NCBI RefSeq assembly: GCF_014839835.1
Contig: NC_071646.1
Coordinates: forward strand, 2,728,001 to 2,792,000
Direction of reading: 5' to 3'
Length of the DNA: 64,000 nt
Source: Dryobates pubescens
Lineage: Eukaryota > Chordata > Aves > Piciformes > Picidae
Made by a program: the position numbers and the translations under genes. Shown piece after piece: positions 20,441 to 32,429 of the stretch. How positions within the stretch are numbered: position 1 is the first letter of the stretch; every line of letters begins with the position of its first letter. The notes below the pieces were generated by a model that saw only the letters and a program-made list of their open reading frames with translations, did not search any database and was not told the DNA's origin.

Positions 20441-23400
20441 CTACTCCTTCAGCAGCCCCAGCTTCTTCAGCGCCTCTCGCCGGTTCTCCTCCGTGCTGCC
20501 CTTGGGGGAGATCTTCACGCTGACAGAGGAGCGAGGGGGCCTGGGGAAGCTCTGCAGAGGGTGGGAGCGCCGCTTGCTGCTCTTCTCCTGCTCCGCCTGC
20601 CCGGACTCCTTCAGCCCAGCAAAGTCCTTCCCCGCCCCGAGGGAGAGGGGCCGGGGCCGGCCGCCCCGGAGGAAGCTGGGGGCGAGGCGCTCGATGAAGG
20701 ACATCTTGCCCAGGGAGCTGCTGGCTTTGACGCTCTGCTCCTTGCTGCCGGCCATGGAGCTGCTCAGCCCCACGCCGGAGCGCTCCAGGGTGTTGGACTT
20801 GAAGGCCATCTGCCGGGCGCCCGGCGCCGAGCGCTCTGCCGCCCCGCAGCCGGCCTCGGGCCCCCCGGGGCTGGGGGAGGGCACCTGCCTTGCCTGGGGG
20901 GGGGTGGTGGGTTGGGGGTGGTTGCCAGGCGGAAGGTGGGTGCTGGGCTCCCTCCTGTCCTGGGCCAGTCCGAGCTTCTCCAGAGCCTCCCGATGAGCTT
21001 TCTCCCTGTCCTTGGGGTCCAGGTGCCCCAGACTCAGCTTTTCAGCAGCGCTGTCACTGGGCTGGGAGCTGGCCAGGGATGGAGGAGCTGCCTTGGCCCT
21101 CTGGCTGGCCTCCGCAGCAAGCGGCGCCGAGCTGCTCTTGCTGGTTTTCAGGATGATGTTTGGGGGCAGCTTTCGTGGTTTGGGGGCAGTGGGAGGCCCA
21201 CGCTTGGCGTCGTGGTCCTGAGGGGCTTCCTCCAACCTGGCTCTCTCCCCCTGGCCCCACGCAGGCCAAGCCTTGCTCTCCTTGGCCGTTTCCCCCTTGG
21301 CGCCTGAGCCGCCGGTGCGTGACCACTGGGGGCTCCCCGGAGGTTGGGTAATCGAGGTTCCCTTCATCTGGCTGCTTGTGTTGGCTGGGTCAAGCCTGTC
21401 CTCCTTGGCCACCTGGGCAGGTTTGTCTCCTGGCACTGGCTCCTCCACTTGGCTGGCAGGAGCTCCATTTGCCACAGTGATGCCCCTCGGAAGGCTGTGA
21501 TAACCTGGGCTTGCCACTGCTGCTGGAGCTGAGCTGGAGAAGGTAGAGATGTTCTTACTGCTCCTCTCTTCAGCTGCATGTTGGTGACCTCCATGTGGGA
21601 GAGCAGCCCCATTTTCCAAATCTAGGCAAAGAGAGAGAGAGAGAGGTTTAGGAAAGATGTGTTGCTGGAAGGTGTCCAGAGAAGGACAACAAAGCTGGGG
21701 AGGGGTCTGGAGCACAGCCCTGGGAGGAGAGGCTGAGGGAGCTGGGGTTGCTTAGCCTGCAGAAGAGGAGGCTCAGAGGAGACCTTCTTGCTCTCTCCAA
21801 CTCCCTGCAGGGAGGTTGTAGCCAGGTGGGGATTGGTCTCTTCTGCCAGGCAAGCAGCACCAGAACAAAAGGACACAGTCTCAAGCTGTGCCAGGGGAGG
21901 TTTAGGCTGGAGGTGAGGAAGAAGTTCTTCATAGAGAGATTTGCCATTGGGATGTGCTGCCCAGGGAGGTGGTGAAGTCCCCATCCCTGGAGGTGTTCAA
22001 GAAAGGTGTGGCCATGGCACCTAGGGACATGGTTCAGTGTCCCTGGTGGTGTTAGTTTGGTGGCTGGACTTGCCCTTAGAGCTCTTTTCCAAGCCAAGCT
22101 GTTCTGTGAGGCTGTAAGCCTGTGTGGAGCACGAGCAAAGATGCTCTGCCCTGCAAAGATGCTCTGCCCTGCACTTTGCTGACCTCACTCTTAGCACCTC
22201 CTGCACCTGAGACCTGGGAAGATGCAGTTGGTGTCCTACCTACCTTGCTGCCTGCAGCCACCTCTCACCATGGAGTGACACAAACCCAAGCTTACCACAT
22301 GCACCAAACTGGGGCACTGCTCCTTCCCTGCCTGCCAAGCCAACGAATCCCCCTGAGACAGTCCCTTTGCCAGCAAGGGCTGGAGCACAGCTTTCCAGCT
22401 TACCCTGGCCGCTGGAGTCTCTCCTGCGCCACATCCCAGGCAGCTTGGAGGGCTCCACGTAGTCAGTCTCATCAGTGGAGACCCCACTGTCTGCTTCTGC
22501 ATCCAGTGAGCCAATGGTTTCCTCTAGGAACATCAAGCACTCCTTCTCTTCCACTGATAAGTAGTCATAGCTGTTGTCACTCTGGAAGACAGCAAGGGAA
22601 GGAGGCAGAGGGAGGTTATTGTTCTTCATGCTCCTGGCTGTTAAGAGAAGGTCCATGACAGCTCCTGGCCAGGAGACTTGGCCAGTGGCTGTTCAAAAGT
22701 TGGTACTTGGAGCTGCAGGAAACTGGAGAACTTCCTCTCAATATCTGTAGCTACTTTAAAGCCATTTACTGTAACTCCACAGCCAGCATCAGGGTTATTG
22801 GTGACTTGCAGGCTTGGTCTCTACCTTTGTACTCCTCCAGTTGGCTTTGGAATAGGGGCAGATGGGTACCATGGGTGGCCTCTGGGTTTAGGCTGGAGGT
22901 GAGGAGAAAGTTCTTCCCAGAGAGAGCTGTTAGCTGCTGAAATGTGCTGCCCAGGGAGGTGGTGGAGTCCCCATCCCTGGAAGCTGGAGCACAGGTGGAG
23001 TGTGCATCAGCTCAACAGGCAGGGAGGAGGAGCTGTCCCGAGGTGGAGCTGTTTGGAAGGAAGACAGCTACCCAGATCTTTGACCATGGGATCTTGCAAC
23101 CAGTTTTCCAGCCCTAAGCAATCTCAGAGGGTTTGGAAATGGAAAACCTGTTCAGGGCTGAGTGTGGCAATTACACCTATCAATTATGTTCCCAAGGCAG
23201 ACAGGGTGTAATTAGCCCATCAATCTTGGAATCAGTGTTGGGAGCCAAACGAGCTCTAATGGGCAGAGAGTGAAAAATGACATCTCTGCACCCATGCTCC
23301 CAGCTCACCTCTGCCTTAACTAGGAAACCAATCTCCTGCCAGCCAGGAGGAGCAGGGTTTGTTGTCTCTTCCAGGGGGAGTCACCCTTGGTGGAGCCAGC

Positions 23401-23980
23401 CTGACCCAGTTATCTAACTGCTCTCATCTCTCCCTGGGGAACTGGCTGGGCTGCTCCTGCCCAGTGCCTTCACTATCTGCTTCTGCATCTCCATGCAGCT
23501 TAGGAGCCCCTGGGCTCTTGGTGCCAGTTCCCAGAGGAGAACTTGCAGGAGGGAAGGCTCCTGATTGGTGCCACACACGTGGCAGGAGGGAAATGCTTTG
23601 GGGCAGGGATTCACAGAATCATAGAAGGGCTTGAGGTGGAAAGGACCTTAAAGATCATCCAGTTCCACCCCCCTGCCATGGGCAGGGACACCTCCCACTA
23701 GCCCAGGCTGCTCCAAGCCCCCTCATCCTTGCACTGCCCTTAGCATGGTGATGTCTCAAAGCCCTCCAGTGCTTCCAAAGCACTGTTGGGAAGCAGATTC
23801 AAGCAGAGATCTCCCCCAGATCCTCCCTCATCTGCCAAGAAGGGTTAGAGGAGCCCCTGCCCTGCCTGGGCTGGGCACACCAGGGTTACTTACACGCTGT
23901 GAGTGGTTGGAAGCTGTGCTGACCATGCTGTCACAGCTGCCAGAGTTGCAGCCAGCCATCCCCAGCTCCTTCTTGGGCAT
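20441..23980 (-). CDS. C1orf116: C1orf116 / specifically androgen-regulated gene protein (SARG)
   Basis: Three coding exons on the minus strand: 23894-23980 (ATG at 23980), 22404-22581 and 20441-21621; 1446 nt = 481 aa, phases 0 and 1, all junctions GT/AG. Exon 1 ([20 protein letters not shown]) parallels the human start with its GSCDSMM. Exon 2 holds the most conserved block, [20 protein letters not shown], continuing into [10 protein letters not shown]. Exon 3 carries a basic proline motif ([14 protein letters not shown]), [37 protein letters not shown], and the end SVKISPKG...[13 protein letters not shown], almost identical to human. The human protein is about 600 aa; the shortfall is in the low-complexity middle. 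No domain of known enzymatic function is visible and most of the chain looks disordered. In humans it is a cytoplasmic androgen-responsive protein of unclear role. Intron 2 contains a plus-strand CR1. Identification is secure; a 5' non-coding exon upstream is possible but not located. Confidence 0.93.
21655..22110 (+). mobile_element. CR1 LINE in C1orf116 intron 2
   Basis: GTGTTGCTGGAAGGTGTCCA through the module to GCTGTTCTGTGAGG. It starts about 35 bp from the acceptor of the last exon and is opposite in orientation to the gene. Confidence 0.85.
22886..22985 (+). mobile_element. CR1 LINE internal fragment
   Basis: GGTTTAGGCTGGAGGTGAGG to CCCATCCCTGGAAGC, about 100 bp with both ends missing. 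Confidence 0.75.
23610..23740 (-). mobile_element. CR1 LINE fragment
   Basis: TTCACAGAATCATAGAAGGG and CAGTTCCACCCCCCTGCC, an antisense tail in C1orf116 intron 1. Confidence 0.8.
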
Positions 23981-24794
23981 ATCACAGCTTGCCACGGGGT
24001 CCAGCGTGGGGGGATGGGGCGGGGGGGCAATATCCCAGCTGAAGTAGAAGACAGAAGAAGTGTTAAGCTGAGAGACCCTTCCCGAGATGATGCAAATGTG
24101 CTGCTGGGTCAGGCAGGCTGGGAAGCTGCTGGCTGGCTGCAGACTTGCTCCACCTCAGGCTGCTCTCTCCAGGAAAGGGGAGCTGGTTTGCTGGGGGGTT
24201 TTTCAAGCATCCTTGGAAGTGAAGTTTCCCCCTAGAAGAGCTGCAGATCGATCTCTGGACTGCCCCTCTGTGGCCACCTCACCTTGGTGGCTGTCTAAGC
24301 AACTCCGAGGCGTGCATGAGCCGGAAAGGAAAAAGCTGTCAGCCAAGCTCAGCCTCGGAGCTCAGCACCAGCGTCCCAGAAATGTGAGCCCCAGCCCAGC
24401 TGCGAGTCACAGGACCTCTTCCCTCCACCACACCCACCCCTGCCAGCTATGCAGCTCGAGTGCTCTCGAACTGCTGAACCCGAAAGGCTGCCGTTTAGTC
24501 ACAGCCTTGCTCTGCCCCGAGCTTCCTCCTGGCGAAGAGCTTCCTCTGCCACCCTTCCTCGGGGGCCACAGAGGTTTCGTGGCCATGGGGAGGAGCCCCT
24601 GTAGCTTTGGGGCACGCCTGGGTGTGTTTGGGCACATGCCTGGCAGGGCTGGAGCGGAGCAGGGCAGCGCTGGGGGCTGTGCCTGGGCTGCAGCGATTTG
24701 CTTTGTCTGCGGCCACCCCAGCGTCGTCTCCTGCTCCTGACAGCGCACCCCAGGTGCTCATCTGGGTGCATCCTGCACCCCCAGCACCAGCAAA

Positions 24795-25232
24795 GGGCTG
24801 TGAAGATGCTGAGGGGCCTGGAGCAGCTCTGTGTGGAGGAAAGGCTGAGAGCCCTGGGGCTGTTGAGCCTGGAGAAGAGCAGCCCCAGAGGGGAGCTGAG
24901 CAATGCATGCAAATATCTAAGGGGTGGAGGAGAGGAGGCTGGGGCTGGGCTCTTCTCAGAGGTGCCCAGGGACAGGACAAGGGGCAATGGCCTCAAACTG
25001 GAACCCAGGAGGTTCCATCTGAACAGGAGGAGAAACTTCTTTGGTGTGAGGCTGCTGGAGCCCTGGAGCAGGCTTGCCCAGAGAGGTTGTGGAGTCTCCT
25101 TCTCTGGAGAGATTCCAACCACACCTGAACATTGTGACCCTGGGCAAGCTGCCCTTGCTTTAACAGGGGGGTTGGACTGGATGGTCTCCAGAGGTCCCTT
25201 CCAGCCTCCCCCACGCTGGGATTCAATGAACA
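24795..25232 (+). mobile_element. CR1 LINE fragment
   Basis: GGGCTGTGAAGATGCTGAGG to GAGGTCCCTTCCAGCCTCCC; same subfamily as the antisense copy at 7914-8545. Confidence 0.8.
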
Positions 25233-26242
25233 TGCAGGTGGCTGGGCAGCAAACAGCCTGCCATCAACCTTCCCAGGTGGCAGAGGGGACCAGTCATGGC
25301 CAGAGAGTGCATAGTCAGGAGAGCTCTGCAGCCTGTGGGGGAAAAGCTGAGCAGCCTACAAAAGGCAGAATTACTTCTGGATGCAAAGCATTGAGCTCCC
25401 AAAATTCACTGACACCACCCATGAGGTGTTTTCCTTCGTGCTCACCACCCAGTCTGCAGCAGAGACCTGGGCTGAGGGGAGCAGCAAAACAGCCACCCCC
25501 TCCAACACTTCCTGGACCCACACAAGAGGATTTGCTCCTCAGAAGACAGAGGAGCTCTTTGTGCTGTAACCTGGCCGTGGCACAGCAACACAGTGCTGCT
25601 CTCCTCCCCCCCCCTTCCCTTCTTGTAGCAGGATCAGGGAATTAGATCTGGTGATAAGTGAGCAGAACTGGCTGCTTGTTCAGAGGGTTAGACCCTGAAA
25701 GAATTCCTTTGTCACTGGAATATGCCACAAAAATCAGATTTCCACACCCACACCCTGACAGATCCAATCCTTCCCCGCAGGAGGAGCTGAGTGTTGTGGT
25801 CTCAGCCTTCCATTATCTGCTGCTGCAATGGCATTTGAGTGAGAGGTGGCTTTGGAAGAGCAGTGGCCTTGATTCTTTGAGTCTGGGATAACTTCAGAGC
25901 CAGAGCTGTCGGGAAGCAGAGACAGGGTCTGGGGCTGGGGTTACTTAGGCTCCTGCAAGCTGCACAGGGTTTGTTGTGGCACCCAAAGAGTTGGGATCTG
26001 TAGTGATTTCCAAGTGGTGAGAGGCTGCTGCCTGCTCGAGGGGGGTTGCTGCACTGCTCCTCACTGCCTCCCACCCTGACTGCACAAATCTGAGAGCAAA
26101 CCCTCCTGAGGAAGCAAGAGTGTTGCTCAAACTTGATGCCTGCGGTGGAGCAGCTGGTCAGAGCCAGTGTCTGCTGTGTGAGGCAGACCCTGGGCGAGCA
26201 GAGCTGATTTCTGCAGGAGGATGCCCACAGCCCAGTGGAAGA
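25233..26242. other. Upstream of C1orf116, nothing recognised
   Basis: About 1 kb without CR1 or tandem repeats. It could hold regulatory DNA but shows no clear motif cluster. Confidence 0.4.
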
Positions 26243-26705
26243 AATCACAGAATGGGTTGGAAGGGACCTTAAAGATCATCCAACCCCCCTGCCATGGGCA
26301 GGGACACCTCCCAGCAGCCCAGGTTGCTCAAAGCCTCATCCAACCTGGCCATGAGCACCTCCAGGGAGGGGACAGCCACAACCTCCCTGGGCAACCTGTT
26401 CTGGTGTCTCCCCACCCTCACTGTAATGAATTTCTTCCCCATCTGCAGTCCCAATCTCCCTTCTTACAGCTCAAAACCACTGCCCCTCACCCTGTCACTA
26501 CAAAGCCTTGTCAAAAGTCCCTCCCCACCTCTCCTGTAGGTACTGGGAGGCTGCTCTAAGGTCTCCTCAGAGCCTTCTCTTTTCCAGGCTGATCAGCCCT
26601 AACTCTCTCAGCCTGACCCCATAGAGGAGGTTCTCCAGCCCTTTGATCATTTTCCTGGCCTCCTCTGGACCCTCTCCAGCAGTTCCATGTCCCTCTTGTG
26701 CTGGG
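26243..26705 (-). mobile_element. CR1 LINE fragment
   Basis: AAATCACAGAATGGGTTGGA to CAGTTCCATGTCCCTCTTGT; complete 3' end in antisense. Confidence 0.85.
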
Positions 26706-27157
26706 ACAGCCACAAAGCCATTTACTCTCATTCAGACAGCAGCAGGAAAGCAGCTGCCAAGGCTCTGGCACCCATCAAGCCCCAGCTCAGGGGGAGGCAA
26801 AGTTCAACCCAGAGCTCGCCAGGCGCTGGAGTGGATCTGCACGGAAACAAGAAGTTCCTTTTTGCTGCCCACCAGCCCTCTGACGTGATTGAAGCCCTAA
26901 CACACTCACCCAACCCAGGGAAGGGGGTAAAATAAAAGGTCAGTGCTGAAAACTCCTGGGTTTCATGATCCAGAAGGATTTTGCAGCTCCTGCCTTTGGC
27001 TGAGTGGCCCCGCGGCAGCCCGGCCACAAACAAAGCCAGGATTGAGCAACGAAAGCCAAAGCTGTGGCCCTTGAAAAGCTCTTTGGTGGTGGTTTGGTTT
27101 TTCTTTCAGTGCTGTTTGTCTTCCCCTCCTAAAAATGCTTTCAGCAGAAGGCATTTT

Positions 27158-27230
27158 TCACAGAATCACAGAAATGGGGAGGGGGGCTGGAAGGGACCTC
27201 TGGAGATGGGCTCCAAACCTCTCCCCACCC
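27158..27230 (-). mobile_element. CR1 LINE 3' end
   Basis: TCACAGAATCACAGAAATGG and GGCTGGAAGGGACCTCTGGA; tail only. Confidence 0.75.
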
Positions 27231-27799
27231 CCAGCTAAAGCAGGGGCAGCTAAATAAAATGCCGTTGATGAAACACCTTTCATTTGATCTCTCCAAGGAA
27301 AGGCCAGTGGACACAGCTCTCCTGTCAGCTGCTGGTAACTGTCCTTCCCAAAGCTCACCAAGCCCTCAAACATCAAAGAGCTGCTGAGTAGCAATTAATC
27401 CTAATTGCTTTATATGAAGAGGCTGCTTTCCTTTTAGCACCAGCGCTCCGTCCTGGCTCTGCAGCACTGCTGAAGCACCTCAGCATTTTCTGCTGCTGGC
27501 TAAGGCAGAGCAGCCAAACCCTTTCTGCTTTACAGCTGCCAGCTAAGGGCTTCATCCTGGCCAGCTCAAAACACAAAGCAAAGCAAAATGAGCTGATCCT
27601 TGCAGGTCCCTTCCAACACGATCTGTGAAGCTGCAGGTACCACCCCAGCAGCTGCTGCTGCTCTGCAGCAGGATGGATCCCACCTCGGGGGTGAAAGGAG
27701 ATGATGGTGGCAGATCTGGAGCCCCTCCTGGTGAAACAAGCCCATCAAGGGCACGTAGCAGCTGCCTGGGCTGTTTGCTGCCCTCAGCACAGCTACAGC

Positions 27800-27950
27800 C
27801 TGTCACAGAATCACAGAACGGTAGGGCTGGAAGGGACCTCTGGAGCTCATCCAGTCCAACCCCCCTGCCAAAGCAGGGGCAGCTAGGGCAGGCCATGCCA
27901 CACCAAAGCACGTCCAGGCAGGTTAGGAAAGTCTCCAGAGAAGGTAACTC
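27800..27950 (-). mobile_element. CR1 LINE fragment
   Basis: TGTCACAGAATCACAGAACG to GTCTCCAGAGAAGG; short antisense copy. Confidence 0.8.
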
Positions 27951-29539
27951 TCATAGAGCTCTTTCCCCAGCCTCTCCAGCCAGCAGCTGCTGGTCTCTCC
28001 CCAGCTTTCCTCCTGCCACCTCCTTCAAACCACCTCTTCCATCTTCCCCTGGTGCCACCTCCTGTGACGGCTCCACCGCACTTCCAACCCTTCCAAAGCA
28101 AAGCAGGTCCATAACCCCACGGGGACCCACAGCCCCACGGCCCACCCGGGCAGAGGCACTCAGCCCCCCAGCAGGAAAGGGAGAGACAGCAAAGCAGCAG
28201 CAGAGAGGATTCCTTTTTTAACTCTATTGTTGTTTTTTACCAGGACGTTCTGCCGCTCCGCGTGTCCCAGATCCTCGTCCCGGCCGTGCCTGTCCCGGCA
28301 CTTCTTTGCTGTTCTGGACTAACCAAACAGAGCTGGGTTACACATTAACTCACCTCCACAGCACAGATAAGGCTGCCACGAGTGCCTGGCAGATGAGTGC
28401 TCGGCAGGTCGGCGCTCACAGGCGAGCCCCCGGCCCTCCACCTGCAGCACCGGGCTGGTAGGAATTCATCTGGCACCCACGCCAGGCAGCTTTGCTCCAG
28501 GCTGGGGTCACAGCGCGGCCAAGCCCCTAAACCCCCTTGGTGTTCCGACCCAAACCAGCCAGGTCCCTTCGTGCCCTGCTCGCTGGCAGCCCTGCCCGAG
28601 CGGCTTTGCTCCGAGGCAGTGCGGTGCAGGGAGAGGCGGGCACCGAGCAGGCTCTGCCCGGGGAGCTGTGCTCGGTACCACCCAGCTCACTCACTTCCCT
28701 GCTCGGCTGGTGGTGTTCTCTGATGTCCTCAGCGCGGGTTTCACGGGAGACTCCTTAATCCAACATCCTGTTCTGCCACATAGCTGCTCGCTGACACCCG
28801 CGGGAGCCCAACGCGCAGCCCTGACCCAAGCACCTTCCTACACACTAATTAAACCCTCGGCTGGGTGTTTGCAGCCTGTGCTGCTGCAGGCATTGCCCCA
28901 CAAGAGCTTTACGAGGTGGTTTGGGGGAAGGTGAGGTTCCCTCCACGCAGGGCTCCTGAAGGCTCTAAACACAGGTTGGTGCTGGAGCAGGTAGATACTT
29001 GCAGGTCGCCAAAGCTTTCCCAGACACCGCAAAGTTTGCCACCTGCTGCTCTGTGCTGCGAGGAGGCTCTTGTGAAGATGAGGTGGGGGGGGAAGCCGTT
29101 TTGGAAGGGAAGCTTCAGCTCGGAGTTGTATTTCTGTGCTAGAGGAAGGGGCTGTGCACAGCTCTGGGGCTTGCTCTGCGTCTACTGCCCGGCTGCAGCT
29201 CCCCTCCACCCCTCTTGAGGGTGCTGAGCCCTTCTGCAGGTCCAGTCCTGATCTCTCTAATGCTGGACATGAAAGGGATTGAGTCCCAAAGCCTGGGTAA
29301 AGCCATCCCACTCCACCTCACCACCCTCCTCACTGACACCAACCCCTCCAAAACTGCTGCTGGGGCATTCCTTCAGGAGGGGACCACCTCTGCTGCCTCT
29401 CTCCGGGAGAAATGGAACAAAAAGCTCTGTTGTTCCACCTCCAGCACTGGGTGACAGCGACCCCCCCAGCACCCAAACCTGCCCAGGTAATGCTGCAGAA
29501 GCAGCTGGAAGAGCTGCAGTGGCTTGTTATTAATTGGAG
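27951..29539. other. Gene-free stretch with raised CpG around 28.2-28.85 kb
   Basis: About 1.6 kb without CR1. Between 28240 and 28850 CpGs are more frequent than in the neighbouring DNA, which may mark a regulatory element or an upstream non-coding C1orf116 exon. No exon could be defined. Confidence 0.35.
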
Positions 29540-29615
29540 GTATCCCTCCTGACTGCAGGGGGGGGTGGACAAGATGACCTTTGAGGGTCCCTTCCAACCC
29601 AATGCAATCTGTGAA
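29540..29615 (+). mobile_element. CR1 LINE 3' end
   Basis: GGTGGACAAGATGACCTTTG to CCAACCCAATGCAATCTGTG. Confidence 0.75.
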
Positions 29616-30387
29616 CCTCTAATTACCCACATTTTGGATCCCCCTGGCAAAATCACAGCTGTCTTCCCTGATAAACGTTGCTCCCCCGACCCCCATCAAA
29701 GACTTGCATCTGCTGCTGTGCAAGGGGCTCCTCCTCCCTGATTAACCTCCCCCCCCAGCAGAAATCCTGCTGCAGCCCCCAGCTTCCTTCACATTTTTGT
29801 GCTCCAAGGGTTGTTTTAGTCAATTAATCATTTCTGCTTCTCATTCAGCAAAAGGCTGGGTTGCAACATGTCACCCAGAACAGGGAAGTGGAAACAGCAG
29901 TTATTTAAAGCCATGCTAGGATGGACAGAAAGCAGATGAGCCAGGAAGTGCAAGAGGTTGCTGAGCCCAAGCTGGGAGCTGTTACAAAAGGGAACACGAA
30001 GAGCGAATCAGCAGCTCCCGGGAGCTCCAGCTCAGCCCTGCTGGCCTGCAGCAGGAGTGAAGAGATGGGAATGTGGCACGTCGGGAGCGTTGCAGCAGCC
30101 CAGGCGTTGTGGCAGCTGGTGAGTGAGGACTTGATGCTTCTGGAAGGGTTGGCTGGGGGTTGTTGCTGGCTGGTGCAGCAAACAGGGTCAGGTTCGTGCT
30201 GGTTTAGTCAAGCTGTGCCTGGATCTGAGCTTGCATTAAGAGAGGGAGGGAGCTAAACCCAGAGGTATTATTTTATTGCACATTCAAACACAGTGAGGGT
30301 GAGGGCAGGACAGGGATGTCCTCCAGGAGAGGGCAAATGTGTCCTGAGAGCTGTGCGACAGCAGCACAAGGACTTAACAGAATACAG
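29616..30387. other. No gene or named repeat seen
   Basis: About 770 bp of ordinary-looking DNA. Confidence 0.4.
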
Positions 30388-30622
30388 TCACAGAATGGTA
30401 GGGGTTGGAAGGGACCTGTGGAGATCATTGGGCCCAACCCTTCCTGCCAAAGCAGCATGACCCAGGGCAGGTCACACAGGAGCTCATCCAGATGGGTCTT
30501 GAAAGCCTCCAGAGAAGGAAACTCCACAAGCTCTCTGGGCAGCCTGCTCCAGGGCTGCAGCAGCCTCATAGCAAAGAAGCTTTTCCTCACATTGAGGTGG
30601 AGCTTCCTGGGTTCCAGGGGGT
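30388..30622 (-). mobile_element. CR1 LINE fragment bordering a pyrimidine tract
   Basis: GTCACAGAATGGTAGGGGTT to GGAGCTTCCTGGGTTCCAGG; the pyrimidine array begins immediately after it. Confidence 0.85.
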
Positions 30623-31790
30623 TTTTCTCTCTTCTTCTTTTCTCTCTCTTTATTTTTTTTCTCTCTCTTTATTTTTTTTCTCTCTCTTTATTTTTTTTCT
30701 CTCTCTTTATTTTTTTTCTCTCCCTTTATTTTTTCTCTCCCTTTATTTTTTCTCTCCCTTTATTTTTTCTCTCCCTTTATTTTTTCTCTCCCTTTATTTT
30801 TTCTCTCCCTTTATTTTTTCTCTCCCTTTATTTTTTCTCTCCCTTTATTTTTTCTCTCCCTTTATTTTTTCTCTCCCTTTATTTTTTCTCTCCCTTTATT
30901 TTTTCTCTCCCTTTATTTTTTCTCTCTATTTTTTCTCTCCTTATTTTTTTCTCTCTCTTTGTTTTCTCTCTCTTTATGTTTTCTCTCTATTTTTCTCTCT
31001 CTCTCTATTTTTCTCTCTCTCTCTATTTTTCTCTCTCTCTCTATTTTTCTCTCTCTCTCTATTTTTCTCTCTCTCTCTATTTTTCTCTCTCTCTCTATTT
31101 TTCTCTCTCTCTCTATTATTTTTCTCTCTCTCTTTATTTTTCTCTCTCTCTTTATTTTTCTCTCTTTATTTTTTCTCTCTCTTTATTTTTCTTTCTCTCT
31201 TTATTTTTTCTCTCTTTATTTTTTCTCTCTTTATTTTTTCTCTCTTTATTTTTTCTCTCTTTATTTTTTCTCTCTTTCTTTATTTTTTCTCTCTTTATTT
31301 TTTCTCTCTTTATTTTTTCTCTCTCTTTTTTTTCTATCTTTATTTTTTTCTCTATTTTTTCTCCCTCTTTATTTTTTCTCCCTCTTTATTTTTTCTCCCT
31401 CTTTATTTTTTCTCCCTCTTTATTTTTTCTCCCTCTTTATTTTTTCTCCCTCTTTATTTTTTCTCCCTCTTTATTTTTTCTCCCTCTTTATTTTTTCTCC
31501 CTCTTTATTTTTTCTCCCTCTTTATTTTTTCTCCCTCTTTATTTTTTCTCCCTCTTTATTTTTTCTCCCTCTTTATTTTTTCTCCCTCTTTATTTTTTCT
31601 CCCTCTTTATTTTTTCTCCCTCTTTATTTTTTCTCCCTCTTTATTTATTTTTTCTCCCTCTTTATTTTTTCTCCCTCTTTATTTATTTTTTCTCCCTCTT
31701 TATTTATTTTTTCTCCCTCTCTATTATTTTTTCTCCCTCTTTATTATTTTCTCTATTGTTTCTCTCTCTTTATGTTTCTCTCTCCTTTTG
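30623..31790. repeat. 1.17-kb pyrimidine array, 17-bp units in three blocks
   Basis: The plus strand is nearly pure C/T with a single A per unit. The blocks are TTTATTTTTTCTCTCCC (17 bp, about 30720-30930), TATTTTTCTCTCTCTC-like units (about 30990-31130) and TTTATTTTTTCTCCCTC (about 31360-31720). The minus strand is purine-rich, so triplex or other non-B structure is possible. Long open frames across it are a by-product of the lack of stops. Confidence 0.9.
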
Positions 31791-32282
31791 CCCCCTCTCC
31801 CTCCTTTGGCCCCCTTCTCCCTCCACCAAACACTTAACAGCTCCAACCCAAACTGAAAGGTGATTTCATACCTGTGGCATGAAGCATATGCCAGGAGTCA
31901 AATGATGCAGAGAAAACTACAGAAAGCTGTGAGAGGACTTTGGCTTGCTCACAGACCTGCCATGCCTCACCCTGTCCATAAACAGAAGGAGACAAATGAT
32001 TCAGGCCTGGCCCCGGAGGAAACTCATCCAAAGGGCGTCACTGATAAGATCCCTGCTCATGCAGGGCTGTTTATTTGCCTCTGTGGGACACTTTCCTTAG
32101 ACCAAATTGTGTGTGCAGCTGGATGATGCAAAAGATTGGGTGGTTAATAGCTCTGTTACACACACAGAGAGAGAAATAATTAACTCTTCATCTCCCTGGG
32201 AGCTGGGCAAAGAACTTCATTTGTTGTCTCTGCTTTGCAGAGAAGAGGGAGAGAGCTGGGGGTGGGGTGGGGGGAATCTCAG
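31791..32282. other. No gene or named repeat seen
   Basis: About 490 bp between the pyrimidine array and the next CR1 tail. Confidence 0.4.
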
Positions 32283-32343
32283 AGCAGGGAGGTTGGAGTG
32301 GATGATCTCTAAGGTCCCTTCCTACCTAAGCCATTCTGTGACT
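32283..32343 (+). mobile_element. CR1 LINE 3' end
   Basis: GGTTGGAGTGGATGATCTCT to CCTAAGCCATTCTGTGACT. Confidence 0.7.
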
Positions 32344-32429
32344 AGGAAGAAGTCTTCTGTTGCTAACCAAATAATCTTCACTGAGTGAAGTGTAGATGTG
32401 GTGACTCCAGAACTGCAGAGGCATAGTTA

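Noticed and set aside
20225-21307. 360-codon frame on the plus strand
   Set aside because: It is antisense to the last exon of C1orf116, whose conserved protein is clearly on the minus strand.
30316-31863. Open frames of about 290-515 codons, Phe/Leu/Ser/Pro-rich, on the plus strand
   Set aside because: They run through the 17-bp pyrimidine array, which has no stop codons by composition. Low complexity, with no start context and no splice logic.
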